Below are positions 9,539 through 19,143 of a DNA stretch of 64,000 bases, one piece after another. A program made the position numbers and the translations under genes. Positions within the stretch are counted from its first letter, which is position 1, and each line of letters starts with the position of its first letter. This stretch comes from Sutcliffiella deserti. GTDB lineage: Bacteria > Bacillota > Bacilli > Bacillales > Bacillaceae_I. Below the pieces are notes generated by a model. It was not told the DNA's origin and searched no databases. It saw only the letters and a list, made by a program, of their open reading frames with translations. The DNA lies in NCBI RefSeq assembly GCF_020037475.1, contig NZ_JAIQDB010000009.1, positions 23,180 through 87,179 on the forward strand. The letters are read 5' to 3'.

Positions 9539-9889
9539 ATGCTGAAAATCTTCTTAAGGCTCTTTTCCTTTCTTTTCCTCTTAATAGGTGGATTGGTAAC
9601 AATCCTAAAGCTGAATAACAAAAACCGGCAGATGCTTGATAAAGAAAGGCTTACCTTTCAAGTTAGGCAAACATTAGGAGCCGTTTCTTCCACTTTAGAA
9701 GCTAACAAAAACAACCATTCTGATTCTGAACCGGAAGAGTTCCTACTAATTAAAGGAAATAAGAATGCACGTGGAGAGCTAATTTACCATGTACCTGGTG
9801 GAGCATTTTATGAGAGAACTAACCCTGTGGAGCTGTTTAGAACCGAGGAAGAAGCACTTCAAAAAGGGTATCGTAAATCTTCTAGGTAG
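9539..9889 (+). CDS. membrane-anchored sunset-domain protein
   Basis: 116 residues: one N-terminal membrane segment (about residues 3-24), a polar linker, then a C-terminal sunset domain (about 69-114) with IKGNKNARGELIYHVPGG and FYERTNPVELF-TEEEAxxxGYRKSxR. This small domain is common at the C-terminus of secreted nucleases and surface proteins; its ligand is unknown. The protein probably sits in the membrane with the domain outside. It stands alone between divergent tcdA and the 6S RNA gene and is followed by a strong palindromic terminator. Confidence 0.7.
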   Translation: MLKIFLRLFSFLFLLIGGLVTILKLNNKNRQMLDKERLTFQVRQTLGAVSSTLEANKNNHSDSEPEEFLLIKGNKNARGELIYHVPGGAFYERTNPVELFRTEEEALQKGYRKSSR

Positions 9890-9960
9890 CAGCTATAAAA
9901 AGCTGTCTTTCTCAAGAGGCAAGTCAAAGCAAAGAAAGTAAAATACTAATTAAACTTAAA

Positions 9961-9992
9961 AAACCAACATTCTAAATTTAGAATGTTGGTTT
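9961..9992. terminator. 32-bp palindromic terminator
   Basis: A perfect palindrome, AAACCAACATTCTAAA and its exact complement, flanked by A and T runs. It can end both the sunset-domain gene (plus) and the 6S RNA transcript (minus). Confidence 0.85.
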
Positions 9993-10007
9993 TTACTTCC
10001 GTTATGT

Positions 10008-10209
10008 AAGCAAGTCCCAATTGTGCCGTCGTTGATGCCTTCGTTTTGAACCCGCTAACTGCAGGTGGGTGCTCTGTTTCATGCATTTGTACGTCCTCAA
10101 GACAAAGGAGGCATGTACGCAGCAACGAAAACTCTGAGCTCCCGTATAATCTATTGTTCGGTCAAAACAATAGGTTATACGACGAACACATCAGGACTTA
10201 CTCTTGCTT
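10008..10209 (-). ncRNA. ssrSA: 6S-1 RNA (BsrA/SsrSA), regulator of sigma-A RNA polymerase
   Basis: The position between tcdA and aspS is that of B. subtilis 6S-1 RNA. The ends pair: AAGCAAG...AAGTCC at the 5' end with GGGACTTGCTT at the 3' end. The body forms a long interrupted hairpin (ATAACCTATTGTTTTGACC / GAACAATAGATTAT near the 5' end). 6S RNA mimics an open promoter and sequesters housekeeping polymerase in stationary phase. A sigma-A promoter sits at the right distance upstream, and the 32-bp terminator lies 16 bp past the closing stem. The ends are set by pairing and promoter distance, so allow a few bases of error. Confidence 0.85.
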
Positions 10210-10215
10210 GAAAAT

Positions 10216-10244
10216 ATAATAACACATGCATTTTTCGTTTGCAA
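10216..10244 (-). promoter_or_regulatory. sigma-A promoter of the 6S RNA gene
   Basis: Minus strand: -35 TTGCAA (10239-10244), 17-bp spacer, -10 TATTAT (10216-10221); predicted start about 10209. Confidence 0.75.
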
Positions 10245-10265
10245 GGTCACTTCGTATAGGAAAAT

Positions 10266-12038
10266 CTACTCTTTTTTGACAGCAAGCGACAAGTGTAATT
10301 CATCTAATTGCCCGCCTGCAACAGGGCTTGGCGCCTGTGTTAAAATACAGCTCGCACTTGCTGTTTTAGGAAACGCTATCGTGTCTCGAAGATTTGTTCT
10401 TCCAGCTAACAGCATAACCAATCGGTCCAATCCAAGGGCAATACCGCCATGTGGAGGTGTTCCATATTCAAATGCTTCGAGTAAGAAACCAAACTGCTCT
10501 ATTGCCTCTTCTTTTGTAAAACCAAGCACTTCAAACATCTTCTCTTGAATGTCACGCTCATAAATCCGTAAAGAACCTCCACCTAGCTCATATCCATTTA
10601 ATACCAGGTCATACGCTTGTGCACGAACTTCACCTGGATTTGTATCTAGTAAAGCTAGGTCTTCACGGACAGGCATTGTGAACGGATGATGGGCTGCAAA
10701 GTATCTGCCTTCTTCCTCGCCGTATTCAAGCAATGGCCAGTCCGTCACCCATAGGAAGTTAAATTTGGATTCATCAATCAATCCAAGCTCTTTTCCAAGC
10801 TTCATACGTAATGCTCCAAGTGCATCGGCAACGACTGATTTTTTATCAGCTACAAATAACAGAAGATCTCCCTCCGCCGCATCCAATATTTGAATAAAGC
10901 TTTGCTGTTCTTCTTCGTTAAAGAATTTAGCGATTGGACCTTTTAGGCCATCACTTTCTACTTTTAACCAAGCGAGGCCTTTTGCACCGTATACAGATAC
11001 GAATTCTGTCAGAGCATCAATATCCTTGCGGGAATAGTTGCTTGCCGCCCCTTTAACATTGATTCCTTTTACTTGGCCACCGTTCGCAACGGCTCCAGTA
11101 AAGACTTTGAATCCACACTCTTTCACTTGCTCGGAAAGATCTACTAGCTCCATTTCAAAGCGTGTATCAGGCTTATCCGAACCATAACGATCCATTGCTT
11201 CTTGATAGGTCATTCGCGGGAAGGAAGCTGGAACATCTACCCCTTTTGTATTCTTCATCACCATCGCCATCATATCTTCCATCATACTAATAATTTCTTC
11301 TTGAGAAAGAAAGGATGTTTCTATGTCCACTTGCGTGAATTCCGGTTGACGATCAGCACGTAAATCCTCATCACGGAAGCAGCGAGCAATTTGGTAATAA
11401 CGCTCTACCCCAGATACCATCAGCAATTGTTTAAAAATCTGTGGTGATTGCGGTAATGCGTAGAACTCTCCTGGATGTACACGGCTTGGAACTAGATAGT
11501 CACGCGCTCCCTCTGGCGTGCTTTTTGTTAAAATCGGTGTTTCAATTTCCATAAACTGCTGGTCGTTTAAAAATTCTCTTATGGATTTTGTCACTTCATG
11601 ACGCATTTTTAAGGTGTCAAACATAACCGGTCTGCGAAGATCCAAATAACGATACTTTAAGCGAACATCTTCACTTACTTCTGTTTTGTTATCTAAAACG
11701 AATGGCGGTGTTTTTGCAGCGTTTAATACTTCGATTACGTCTGCCTGTACTTCAATTCCACCTGTAGTCATTTTACGGTTTACCGTTGCAGCCTCACGTG
11801 CAACCACTTTCCCTTTGATGTACAGTACATATTCGTTACGAACATGCTCAGCAGTTTTTAATGCTTCTGGAGAGACATCAGGGTTAAACACGATTTGAAC
11901 CAATCCTGTTCGATCTCGCAGGTCTAGGAAAATAAGGCCGCCAAGGTCGCGTCGTTTTTGGACCCACCCTTTAAGCTCGATTATTTCACCAATGGATGAT
12001 TCCGGAACTTCCCCACAAAAATACGTTCTACCTGTCAT
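10266..12038 (-). CDS. aspS: aspartyl-tRNA synthetase
   Basis: A 590-residue class II synthetase that charges tRNA-Asp. The N-terminal OB-fold anticodon domain includes [22 protein letters not shown]; motif 2 is [16 protein letters not shown]; motif 3 is [13 protein letters not shown] near the C-terminus, preceded by the bacterial-type insertion domain. Some Firmicute AspRS enzymes are non-discriminating and also charge tRNA-Asn; that cannot be settled by inspection. The ATG overlaps the hisS stop codon as ATGA, so the pair is translationally coupled and driven from the T-box leader upstream of hisS. Confidence 0.97.
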   Translation of the reverse strand: MTGRTYFCGEVPESSIGEIIELKGWVQKRRDLGGLIFLDLRDRTGLVQIVFNPDVSPEALKTAEHVRNEYVLYIKGKVVAREAATVNRKMTTGGIEVQADVIEVLNAAKTPPFVLDNKTEVSEDVRLKYRYLDLRRPVMFDTLKMRHEVTKSIREFLNDQQFMEIETPILTKSTPEGARDYLVPSRVHPGEFYALPQSPQIFKQLLMVSGVERYYQIARCFRDEDLRADRQPEFTQVDIETSFLSQEEIISMMEDMMAMVMKNTKGVDVPASFPRMTYQEAMDRYGSDKPDTRFEMELVDLSEQVKECGFKVFTGAVANGGQVKGINVKGAASNYSRKDIDALTEFVSVYGAKGLAWLKVESDGLKGPIAKFFNEEEQQSFIQILDAAEGDLLLFVADKKSVVADALGALRMKLGKELGLIDESKFNFLWVTDWPLLEYGEEEGRYFAAHHPFTMPVREDLALLDTNPGEVRAQAYDLVLNGYELGGGSLRIYERDIQEKMFEVLGFTKEEAIEQFGFLLEAFEYGTPPHGGIALGLDRLVMLLAGRTNLRDTIAFPKTASASCILTQAPSPVAGGQLDELHLSLAVKKE

Positions 12039-13321
12039 ATAGATCTCTCCCCACTTTTCTTTTCAGATATATAAGTTGTTACTTCTTCTAATGCAATTTC
12101 CTTCTGCTCGCCGGTTGCCATTTCTTTTACTGAAACGACACCTTTTTGAAGCTCATCATCTCCAAAGACAATGGTGTACTTTGCCTGAAGACGGTCTGCA
12201 GCTTTAAATTGTGCTTTTAGCTTTTTGTCTTGGTAATCTTTTTCAGCTACAATTCCTGCTTTTCTTAAATCAAACAAAAGCTTTACTGCCGTTTCTTTTG
12301 CCTGGTCACCTAATGCAACCACATAGCAATCAATTGCTTCATCCGTTGGAAAATCCACATTCTCTGCTTCCATCGCAGAGAGTAACCGCTCAATACTCAA
12401 AGCAAATCCGATACCAGGTGTTTCAGGCCCGCCAATTTCCTGAACAAGACCGTTATACCTTCCTCCACCACATAAGGTTGTAATAGCACCGAAACCTTCC
12501 GAAGTACTCATTATTTCAAATGCAGTGTGGTAGTAATAGTCAAGTCCTCGGACAAGGTTGGGATCAATTTCATAGCTGATACCTAGAGCGGAAAGATAAG
12601 CTACTACTTTATCAAAATAAGCTTTCGATTCATCATTTAAATATTCCAAAATAGAAGGAGCAGTTGCCATAAGTTCATGGTCGCGATCTTTCTTGCAATC
12701 TAAAATCCTTAGTGGATTTTTTTCCAATCTTCCTTGGCAATCACTGCAGAATTCATTGATACGAGGCTGGAAGTGTTGAATCAATGCATCACGGTGTGCC
12801 TGACGGCTTTCTTTATCTCCAAGACTGTTAATAACTACTTTCAGGTTTTTCAACCCTAAACTTTTATATAGTTCCACTGCTAATGCGATTACTTCTGCAT
12901 CAATGGATGGATCATTACTGCCTAGAGCCTCGACTCCGAACTGAACAAACTGACGAAAGCGTCCAGCCTGTGGGCGTTCATAACGAAACATCGGGCCGAC
13001 GTAATAAAGTTTAGTAGGCTGATTAGGTGAGCCGAACATTTTATTGTCTACAAAAGAGCGTACCGTAGACGCTGTACCCTCTGGGCGTAATGTAAGACTT
13101 CTGCCCCCACGATCCTCAAAGGTATACATCTCCTTTTGCACCACATCCGTCGTCTCCCCGACACCCCTAAGAAATAACTCAGTACTCTCAAAAATCGGCG
13201 TTCTTATCTCCTTATAATTATAAAGCTGACAAATCTCCTTCGCCTTCGCTTCAATATACTGCCACTTCTCCACAGTCCCAGGCAAAATATCCTGAGTTCC
13301 ACGCGGTATCTGTATTGCCAT
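12035..13321 (-). CDS. hisS: histidyl-tRNA synthetase
   Basis: A 428-residue class II synthetase. It opens [15 protein letters not shown]; motif 2 region [14 protein letters not shown], the two histidine-specific motifs [14 protein letters not shown] and [13 protein letters not shown], and a C-terminal anticodon-binding domain are all visible. GGAGG precedes the ATG. It is the first gene of hisS-aspS and lies downstream of a T-box leader; an additional small perfect hairpin (13345-13365) sits between the T-box terminator and the ribosome site. Confidence 0.97.
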   Translation of the reverse strand: MAIQIPRGTQDILPGTVEKWQYIEAKAKEICQLYNYKEIRTPIFESTELFLRGVGETTDVVQKEMYTFEDRGGRSLTLRPEGTASTVRSFVDNKMFGSPNQPTKLYYVGPMFRYERPQAGRFRQFVQFGVEALGSNDPSIDAEVIALAVELYKSLGLKNLKVVINSLGDKESRQAHRDALIQHFQPRINEFCSDCQGRLEKNPLRILDCKKDRDHELMATAPSILEYLNDESKAYFDKVVAYLSALGISYEIDPNLVRGLDYYYHTAFEIMSTSEGFGAITTLCGGGRYNGLVQEIGGPETPGIGFALSIERLLSAMEAENVDFPTDEAIDCYVVALGDQAKETAVKLLFDLRKAGIVAEKDYQDKKLKAQFKAADRLQAKYTIVFGDDELQKGVVSVKEMATGEQKEIALEEVTTYISEKKSGERSI

Positions 13322-13344
13322 AATCGGTTCCTCCTTTAATTTCC

Positions 13345-13365
13345 AAAAGGGGTCTGCCCCCTTTT
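13345..13365 (-). repeat. short hairpin between T-box and hisS
   Basis: AAAAGGGG and CCCCTTTT flank a 5-base loop TCTGC. The sequence belongs to the same GGGGTCTG-CCCC family as the tandem repeat at 47239. Confidence 0.6.
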
Positions 13366-13412
13366 ACCTTTTATTACCATTTATAGTTCACAATCTATTC
13401 TTCCGTTAATAC

Positions 13413-13812
13413 AAAAAACTCCCGCCCCTTGCTTAACTTATGTTAAACAAGGGACGAGAGTTATCTCCCGTGGTGCCACCCTAATTGAAGCATGCTAGAA
13501 TAGCCTATTGAGCTATATGCTTCCACTTAAGCAGTTAACGCCTGCAACGTCCTTCTCCTAGTAGAACGGGTCTGCTATCTTCAAAGAGCAACCAGTTTTT
13601 TCAGAGTGGATCCTACGGAGTGTTCATTCATTAAGATTTCATGGGGAAATGCTTTCAGCCTAGGACATTTCTTCTCTTTCCATGATGTTTCTTAATTACT
13701 ATTCTCCATCATTGGTATGTTTGTATGAAGCCATTGAAGGCTTGTAATATGTACTACTAGCTATACTAACCTATTGTTGCTTAGGTGTAAGCTAAGACCT
13801 TGTAAGTAGATA
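13413..13812 (-). promoter_or_regulatory. T-box riboswitch controlling hisS-aspS
   Basis: The conserved T-box AGGGTGGCACCACGGG is at 13467-13482 on the minus strand, followed by a terminator hairpin of about 19 bp (arms 13419-13437 and 13442-13460) and a T-run. Upstream stem I shows the AGTA-type loop (AATAGTAATTAAGA) and an apical AGGCTGAAAG loop. The likely specifier is CAC (His) at 13620-13622, preceded by GAA as is usual. Uncharged tRNA-His would pair there and through its acceptor end with the T-box bulge, favouring antitermination. A GAC (Asp) codon is not seen in the equivalent place. Confidence 0.9.
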
Positions 13813-13818
13813 CTTGCT

Positions 13819-13848
13819 AGTATATATAGATTAGAAAGCAGTTGTCAA
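13819..13848 (-). promoter_or_regulatory. sigma-A promoter of the hisS T-box leader
   Basis: Minus strand: perfect -35 TTGACA (13843-13848), 18-bp spacer, -10 TATACT (13819-13824). Confidence 0.75.
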
Positions 13849-13852
13849 GGTT

Positions 13853-14035
13853 TTATTCTATTCGATTTAAGTGTTTTTTCATTACCTTAACGTCTCGCAT
13901 TGTAATACCAAATTCAGAAGCCAATTCAACGTAGGTTGAGTCTTTTTCTTTTTCGATAAAATCGTGAAAGCTTACACCAAAAACATCTCTACCTCTACTT
14001 CCATATGCTTGATTGTTTTTATCACTAAATTTCAT
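13853..14035 (-). CDS. YrzK-like small HTH protein
   Basis: 60 residues with a C-terminal helix-turn-helix resembling sigma-70 region 4: YVELASEFGITMRDVKVMKKHL. The N-terminal half (KNNQAYGSRGRDVFGVSFHDFIEKE) is polar. AAAGGGGCG precedes the ATG. It ends four bases before the -35 box of the hisS promoter, so transcription could run into that leader. B. subtilis has a small protein, YrzK, at this spot; its function is unknown. Confidence 0.7.
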   Translation of the reverse strand: MKFSDKNNQAYGSRGRDVFGVSFHDFIEKEKDSTYVELASEFGITMRDVKVMKKHLNRIE

Positions 14036-14176
14036 AAGTAGTCGCCCCTTTTTCTATTCGCTAATCCTTATCCTTCCCTTTTTCATAAGAAAACTTTCAT
14101 CAGTAGCAGGATTTTTTGGCTTTGTTGTAGAAATAGGGTGGTTGTGATTAATCTTCAGATCTAGGAGGCATAACTA

Positions 14177-15943
14177 TTGCATCAAAAATTACATATTTTT
14201 ATTATCGGACTTTTTCTATTTTCTACGTTTATTACTTTCTTTAACACCTCGACTGCCTATGCAAATAGAACAATTGAGGTAGCAACGGATGTACTTAATG
14301 TACGTGAGAAACCTGATGCAAATTCCAGTATCATTTCCAAAGTAGTACGAGGGGAAACCTATCCTGTTATCAGTACCCAAGGAGAATGGTTGAAAATCCA
14401 GGTTAGTGACAGTAAATCTGGCTGGGTTGCATCCTTCCTAGTATCAGATAACAATCAGCCCCACTCTTCTCCAAGTGTTACGGAAGCATCTGAAGTTCAA
14501 GTATTAACAGATGATTTGCGGGTACGTTCCGGTCCTGGAACCAATTTTTCTGTGACAGGCTTTATTCATAGTACAGATGAAGTTAGGTATGTGGACGAAA
14601 ATGAAAATTGGATCAAAATTAGGGCTAATGGGATAGACGGCTGGGTTTCTAAAGAATTTATCAGGATTCAAGAGAAAGATCCAAATGAGACGGAAGATCC
14701 ACCTACATCTCAACCGGAACCTGATGACCCACAAACAGCAACGATTACTACTAACGGCCTTAACGTTCGTAGCGAACCCACTACACAAAGTGAAGTGCTC
14801 GATTCTCTGTCGGAAGGAAAAGTTGTCTTAGTACTAGAGCAAAAATTAAATTGGTTAAAAATTTCTTATGATCAGAAAACCGGATGGATTCATCAAGATT
14901 ATGCAAAAATAGACAACCAAAGTTCTAATAGCACGTCATCAAATGAGACTAATTCAAGTGCTATCATTTCTGTTTCCGGATTAAATGTCCGTAGTGACCC
15001 GAGTTTTAGCGGAAAAGTTATCGGCCAGGTTCTTCAAGGGGAAGAAGTGACAATAGTAAGTGAAAAAAATAACTGGTGTGAAATTGAATACGAAAGCGGG
15101 GAAACTGGTTGGGTAGCAGGCTGGTTTCTTGCTAAAAAACCTTTGTCTGTTGACTCTTCCTCACTTGATGGCGAAGGTACTGTCCTTATCCTTGAAGATG
15201 GCACAAATATCCGAAGTGAGGCTGCCACATCCGCTAAAGTTATTTATCGGGCTGCGGAAGGTCAATCCTTCCCGATTATTGGTGTAGAAAATAACTGGTA
15301 TCAAATTCAACTGCAAGACGGCACGAAGGCCTATGTAGCCGGGTGGATCGTTACAACAAAAGGAAAAGCACCTACCTTCACTCGTGCTGGAGCAGAGCAA
15401 TATCTATTGAATAAGGTTATTGTAATAGACCCGGGTCATGGTGGAAAAGATGTAGGAGCCATTGGTGCACAGGGAACCTATGAAAAGGATATTACCCTAC
15501 GAACCTCGAGGTTGCTGCAGGATAAACTGAAAGCTGCTGGAGCTACAGTCTATTTAACAAGGCAAAACGACACCTTTGTCAGTCTGCCAGTTAGAGCACA
15601 AACTGCTAATCACCATCACGCAGATGTATTTTTAAGTCTTCATTATGATAGTATTGATGATTCAAGTGTGACTGGAACCACAACGTACTATTATGACGCT
15701 GCAGATAAGAGGCTAGCAAATCATGTTCATCAATCTCTTATACAGTTCACTAACTTACGTGACCGTAATGTACGTCAGGAAAATTACCTTGTTTTAAGGG
15801 AGAGTCTCCAACCGTCCCTATTACTTGAACTTGGTTATATAAGTAATCGCGGGGAAGAACTTACCGTACTGACGAGTGAATTCCAAGAACGTGCATCCAC
15901 TGCCATTTATCAAGGATTGGCGCAGTATTTTAGAGATAGATAA
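14177..15943 (+). CDS. secreted N-acetylmuramoyl-L-alanine amidase with five SH3b domains (YrvJ-like)
   Basis: 588 residues starting at TTG, with AGGAGG nine bases upstream. Signal peptide about 1-29 (cleavage near AYA-NR). Five bacterial SH3 domains at about 33-90, 106-164, 187-245, 262-320 and 333-393, each with an (L)NVRS-type strand, separated by Ser/Pro/Glu-rich linkers; these bind the cell wall. The C-terminal amidase_3 domain (about 412-586) has the zinc and catalytic residues H421 (DPGHGG), E436, H489 (SLHYDS) and E551 (LLELGYISN). It cleaves the bond between muramic acid and L-alanine in peptidoglycan. Transcribed divergently from the hisS region. Confidence 0.95.
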   Translation: MHQKLHIFIIGLFLFSTFITFFNTSTAYANRTIEVATDVLNVREKPDANSSIISKVVRGETYPVISTQGEWLKIQVSDSKSGWVASFLVSDNNQPHSSPSVTEASEVQVLTDDLRVRSGPGTNFSVTGFIHSTDEVRYVDENENWIKIRANGIDGWVSKEFIRIQEKDPNETEDPPTSQPEPDDPQTATITTNGLNVRSEPTTQSEVLDSLSEGKVVLVLEQKLNWLKISYDQKTGWIHQDYAKIDNQSSNSTSSNETNSSAIISVSGLNVRSDPSFSGKVIGQVLQGEEVTIVSEKNNWCEIEYESGETGWVAGWFLAKKPLSVDSSSLDGEGTVLILEDGTNIRSEAATSAKVIYRAAEGQSFPIIGVENNWYQIQLQDGTKAYVAGWIVTTKGKAPTFTRAGAEQYLLNKVIVIDPGHGGKDVGAIGAQGTYEKDITLRTSRLLQDKLKAAGATVYLTRQNDTFVSLPVRAQTANHHHADVFLSLHYDSIDDSSVTGTTTYYYDAADKRLANHVHQSLIQFTNLRDRNVRQENYLVLRESLQPSLLLELGYISNRGEELTVLTSEFQERASTAIYQGLAQYFRDR

Positions 15944-15950
15944 GAACAAA

Positions 15951-16096
15951 AGCGCAAGGCGCCCGCTTAGAGACGTACAAACTGGACTGAGCCGTATGAG
16001 ATAAAGGAAACACGAAGAGCGCTAGCGATTCGATGTTGAGCTTATCGTAAGGAGGCGAGGGAAGTTTGATAGTCTCTGGCGCCTGGAGCTGGACGC
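15951..16096. repeat. intergenic repeat with inverted GGCGCC ends
   Basis: A 146-bp segment starting AGCGCAAGGCGCC and ending GGCGCCTGGAGCT, with internal GCGCTAGCG. Its ends are inverted copies. From memory, elements with this GCGC..GGCGCCTGGAGCT layout are frequent between genes in Bacillus genomes. No protein is coded. It is a different family from the GC-rich hairpins elsewhere in the window. Confidence 0.6.
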
Positions 16097-16155
16097 TGCT
16101 TACTTTTGAATAAATTATCCACAAACGAAACTTTATATAATTTCCTAAACCATAA

Positions 16156-16188
16156 AAAAGTGCCGGCAGTAAATTAGTCGGCACTTTT
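16156..16188. terminator. terminator after the amidase gene
   Basis: AAAAGTGCCG (16156-16165) pairs with CGGCACTTTT (16179-16188), with T-rich sequence after it on the plus strand. Confidence 0.75.
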
Positions 16189-16231
16189 ATCTTCTATCCA
16201 TATATTCTAATTAAACTCTTCACAATTTTAA

Positions 16232-16268
16232 AAAATGCATGCTGCACAAACTAAGCAGCATGCATTTT
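16232..16268. terminator. terminator after dtd
   Basis: A perfect 14-bp stem AAAATGCATGCTGC/GCAGCATGCATTTT starting 11 bp past the dtd stop; the A-run gives a U-tract on the minus strand. Confidence 0.8.
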
Positions 16269-16278
16269 CTCATTCAAG

Positions 16279-16722
16279 TTACTTACTTTCCACAATCAAG
16301 GTAACAGGGCCATCATTAATAAAATCAACTTCCATCATGGCGCCGAATTTCCCAGTTTCCACCTTACCTACTCCTTTTTCAAGAAGCTTCTCGTTAAACG
16401 CATTATAAATACGTTCCGCATGGTCAGGTTTTGCTGCAGCCATAAAATTCGGACGCCTTCCTTTTCTACAGTCACCATACAATGTAAACTGTGAAACAGA
16501 TAAAATTCCACCCTTGACGTCCAATAAGGATAAGTTCATTTTTTCGTTCTCATCTTCAAATATCCGTAAATTTACTATTTTATCAGCAACATAGATGGCA
16601 TCTTCTACTGAATCTTCATGTGTAACGGCAACAAGGAGCATTAATCCCTTATCTATACTGCCGACCACTTCATTATCTACTCGAACTTCCGCTCTTTTTG
16701 CCCGTTGCAATACAACTTTCAT
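16279..16722 (-). CDS. dtd: D-aminoacyl-tRNA deacylase
   Basis: 147 residues, the usual DTD length. DTD removes D-amino acids (and glycine mischarged on tRNA-Ala) from tRNA. Family hallmarks are the N-terminal [13 protein letters not shown], the [10 protein letters not shown] motif around residue 75-84 and the cross-subunit GPVTLIVES motif at the C-terminus (the Gly-cisPro-type loop of the family). It lies 16 bp downstream of relA in the same transcript, as in B. subtilis, and a strong hairpin ends the operon. Confidence 0.96.
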   Translation of the reverse strand: MKVVLQRAKRAEVRVDNEVVGSIDKGLMLLVAVTHEDSVEDAIYVADKIVNLRIFEDENEKMNLSLLDVKGGILSVSQFTLYGDCRKGRRPNFMAAAKPDHAERIYNAFNEKLLEKGVGKVETGKFGAMMEVDFINDGPVTLIVESK

Positions 16723-16738
16723 TCTCCAAAACCCTCAC

Positions 16739-18937
16739 TTATTGCATAATTCGTCGCACTGAATAGATTTCAGGAACTTGCTTAATCCGCTCTACGACTT
16801 TTTGCAGGTGACTGATATTATGAATCGCAATAGCCATATTGATGGTGGCCATTTTATTGCGGTCCGATCTACCTGAAACAGCGTTAATGTCAGTTTTAGT
16901 CTCGTTAACTGCCTGTAGCACTTCATTCAGAAGACCTCGGCGATCATAGCCAGTGATTTCAATTTCTACATTATACTCCCGGCTATCTTTAATATCACCT
17001 TCCCACTCGACCTCAATTATGCGGTCATTCATTCCTTCTGCAACAACGTTTGCACAATCTAATCGGTGAACGGAGACTCCACGCCCTCTTGTGATAAACC
17101 CGACAATTTCATCGCCTGGTACAGGATTACAGCACCTTGAGAGACGTACTAAAAGGCTGTCTATACCCTGGACAACGACACCTGCGTCCTTCTTGTTTTT
17201 GACTGGAACAGTTTTCTTCTTCTCGGCATTTTCCGTAATGTCTGTTACCTGCTGCTCTAGATCACGTTTACGGCGCAGTTTTTCCGTTAAACGGTTTACC
17301 ACCTGAAGTGCGGTAATACCACTATAGCCAACAGCTGCGAACATATCTTCTTCATTCATAAAATTAAACTTTTCCGCTACTCGATTGATGTTCTCGGAAG
17401 TTAACACTTCTTTTAGGTCGAAATCCATTGCCTTGATTTCTTTTTCTACAAGGTCCCGCCCTTTTTCAACATTTTCTTCACGACGCTGCTTTTTAAAGAA
17501 TTGGCGAATTCTGTTCTTTGCCTGAGACGTTTGTGCTAATTTGAGCCAGTCCTGACTAGGTCCATAAGAATGTTTGGAGGTCAAAATCTCTATAATATCA
17601 CCGGTTTTCAGCTTATAATCCAGTGTAACCATTTTTCCATTAACCTTGGCACCAATTGTCTTGTTCCCAATTTCCGAGTGAATACGGTAGGAAAAGTCAA
17701 TAGGCACAGACCCAGATGGGAGTTCAATGACATCTCCTTTAGGTGTGAACACAAAGACCATATCCGAGAACAGATCAATTTTAAGAGATTCCATGAACTC
17801 TTCAGCATTGGTTGCATCGTTTTGCCATTCCAAAATCTCCCTGAACCAGGTGAGTTTATCTTCTAATGTTGAACGCTCATCCTCTTCCTTGCCTTCCTTA
17901 TAAGCCCAATGTGCAGCAATTCCATATTCTGCAATTTGATGCATTTCCGATGTTCGTATCTGAACCTCAAGAGGATCTCCCTTTGGCCCCATGACCGTGG
18001 TATGGAGAGATTGATACATATTCGGTTTTGGCATCGCGATATAATCTTTAAAACGACCAGGCATAGGTTTCCAGCACGTGTGAATAATCCCAAGCACTGC
18101 ATAGCAATCTTTAATGCTATCCACAATAATTCGGACAGCCAATAGATCGTATATCTCACTAAACTGCTTATTTTGCATCGCCATTTTACGGTAAATGCTA
18201 TAAATGTGCTTTGGCCGACCGGAAAGCTCCGCCTCGATACTAACCTCCGCAAGGCGTTCTGTTACCTCACCCATTACCTCTTTAATATAAAGTTCACGCT
18301 CCGCACGTTTTCGCTTCATTAAATTAACGATGCGGTAATATTGCTGAGGATTAAGATAACGTAGTGCTGTGTCTTCCAATTCCCATTTAATTTTCGATAT
18401 CCCTAAACGGTGTGCAAGTGGAGCAAAGATTTCTAATGTTTCATTGGAAATCCGGCGCTGCTTTTCTTGGGGAAGATGCTTTAATGTCCTCATATTATGC
18501 AGACGATCAGCTAGCTTAATTAAAATAACGCGAATGTCCTGAGCCATTGCAACAAACATTTTTCGGTGATTTTCTGCTTGCTGCTCTTCCTGGGATTTGT
18601 ATTTAATTTTCCCAAGCTTTGTCACTCCGTCCACCAGCATGGCCACTTCTAAATTAAAAGCTTCTTTTATTTCATCCATCGTAATGGCGGTGTCTTCTAC
18701 CACATCATGAAGAAATCCAGCAGCAATGGTAGCCGGATCTAAATCAAGGTCAACAAGTATCCCTGCGACCTGTATTGGATGTATAATATAAGGCTCTCCA
18801 GACTTACGATACTGTTCTGCATGAGCATTTTTAGCAAACTCATAAGCCTTTTCTAAAAATACGATATCCTCGCTCTTCAAATAGCGCCTCGCATTATCTA
18901 TCACTTGGTCTGCAGTTAACACTTGCTCATTTGCCAT
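16739..18937 (-). CDS. relA: bifunctional (p)ppGpp synthetase/hydrolase RelA
   Basis: The long Rel enzyme that makes and degrades (p)ppGpp in the stringent response. From the ATG at 18937 it has 732 residues. The hydrolase HD motif HDVVED is intact at residues 77-82, so hydrolase activity is expected. The synthetase core follows (GRPKHIYSIYRKM, IIVDSIKDCYAVLG), then TGS (VFTPKGDVIELPSGS), a zinc-finger-like CCNPVPGD and a C-terminal ACT domain. A GTG four codons earlier is in frame, but AGGTGA is correctly spaced only for this ATG. A promoter sits just upstream at 19022-19050. Confidence 0.97.
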   Translation of the reverse strand: MANEQVLTADQVIDNARRYLKSEDIVFLEKAYEFAKNAHAEQYRKSGEPYIIHPIQVAGILVDLDLDPATIAAGFLHDVVEDTAITMDEIKEAFNLEVAMLVDGVTKLGKIKYKSQEEQQAENHRKMFVAMAQDIRVILIKLADRLHNMRTLKHLPQEKQRRISNETLEIFAPLAHRLGISKIKWELEDTALRYLNPQQYYRIVNLMKRKRAERELYIKEVMGEVTERLAEVSIEAELSGRPKHIYSIYRKMAMQNKQFSEIYDLLAVRIIVDSIKDCYAVLGIIHTCWKPMPGRFKDYIAMPKPNMYQSLHTTVMGPKGDPLEVQIRTSEMHQIAEYGIAAHWAYKEGKEEDERSTLEDKLTWFREILEWQNDATNAEEFMESLKIDLFSDMVFVFTPKGDVIELPSGSVPIDFSYRIHSEIGNKTIGAKVNGKMVTLDYKLKTGDIIEILTSKHSYGPSQDWLKLAQTSQAKNRIRQFFKKQRREENVEKGRDLVEKEIKAMDFDLKEVLTSENINRVAEKFNFMNEEDMFAAVGYSGITALQVVNRLTEKLRRKRDLEQQVTDITENAEKKKTVPVKNKKDAGVVVQGIDSLLVRLSRCCNPVPGDEIVGFITRGRGVSVHRLDCANVVAEGMNDRIIEVEWEGDIKDSREYNVEIEITGYDRRGLLNEVLQAVNETKTDINAVSGRSDRNKMATINMAIAIHNISHLQKVVERIKQVPEIYSVRRIMQ

Positions 18938-19021
18938 ATTTCTACTCACCTTTTGACTTTCTTATTATTTGTAGGAAAACTTGAACCGTTCCAAGTTTAG
19001 TTAATTAATTATGTTGTAATT

Positions 19022-19050
19022 ATTATCGTGAATATTTAAGGAGATGTAAA
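19022..19050 (-). promoter_or_regulatory. sigma-A promoter of relA
   Basis: Minus strand: -35 TTTACA (19045-19050), 17-bp spacer, -10 GATAAT (19022-19027), about 85 bp upstream of the relA start. It separates relA transcription from the repeat array behind it. Confidence 0.65.
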
Positions 19051-19143
19051 GGGTTTAGGTAGTAAAAATAAAGATTTGTCGACATATTTTTCAGGAACCT
19101 CTGTAAATTTTATACTTTTTTCGTTGGTAACCCTGTGTTTTAT

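Noticed and set aside
14504..14788. Minus-strand frame inside the amidase gene
   Set aside because: Antisense to the SH3b repeats; no ribosome site or family resemblance.
17570..18252. Antisense frames within relA
   Set aside because: Shadow frames of a well-supported gene.
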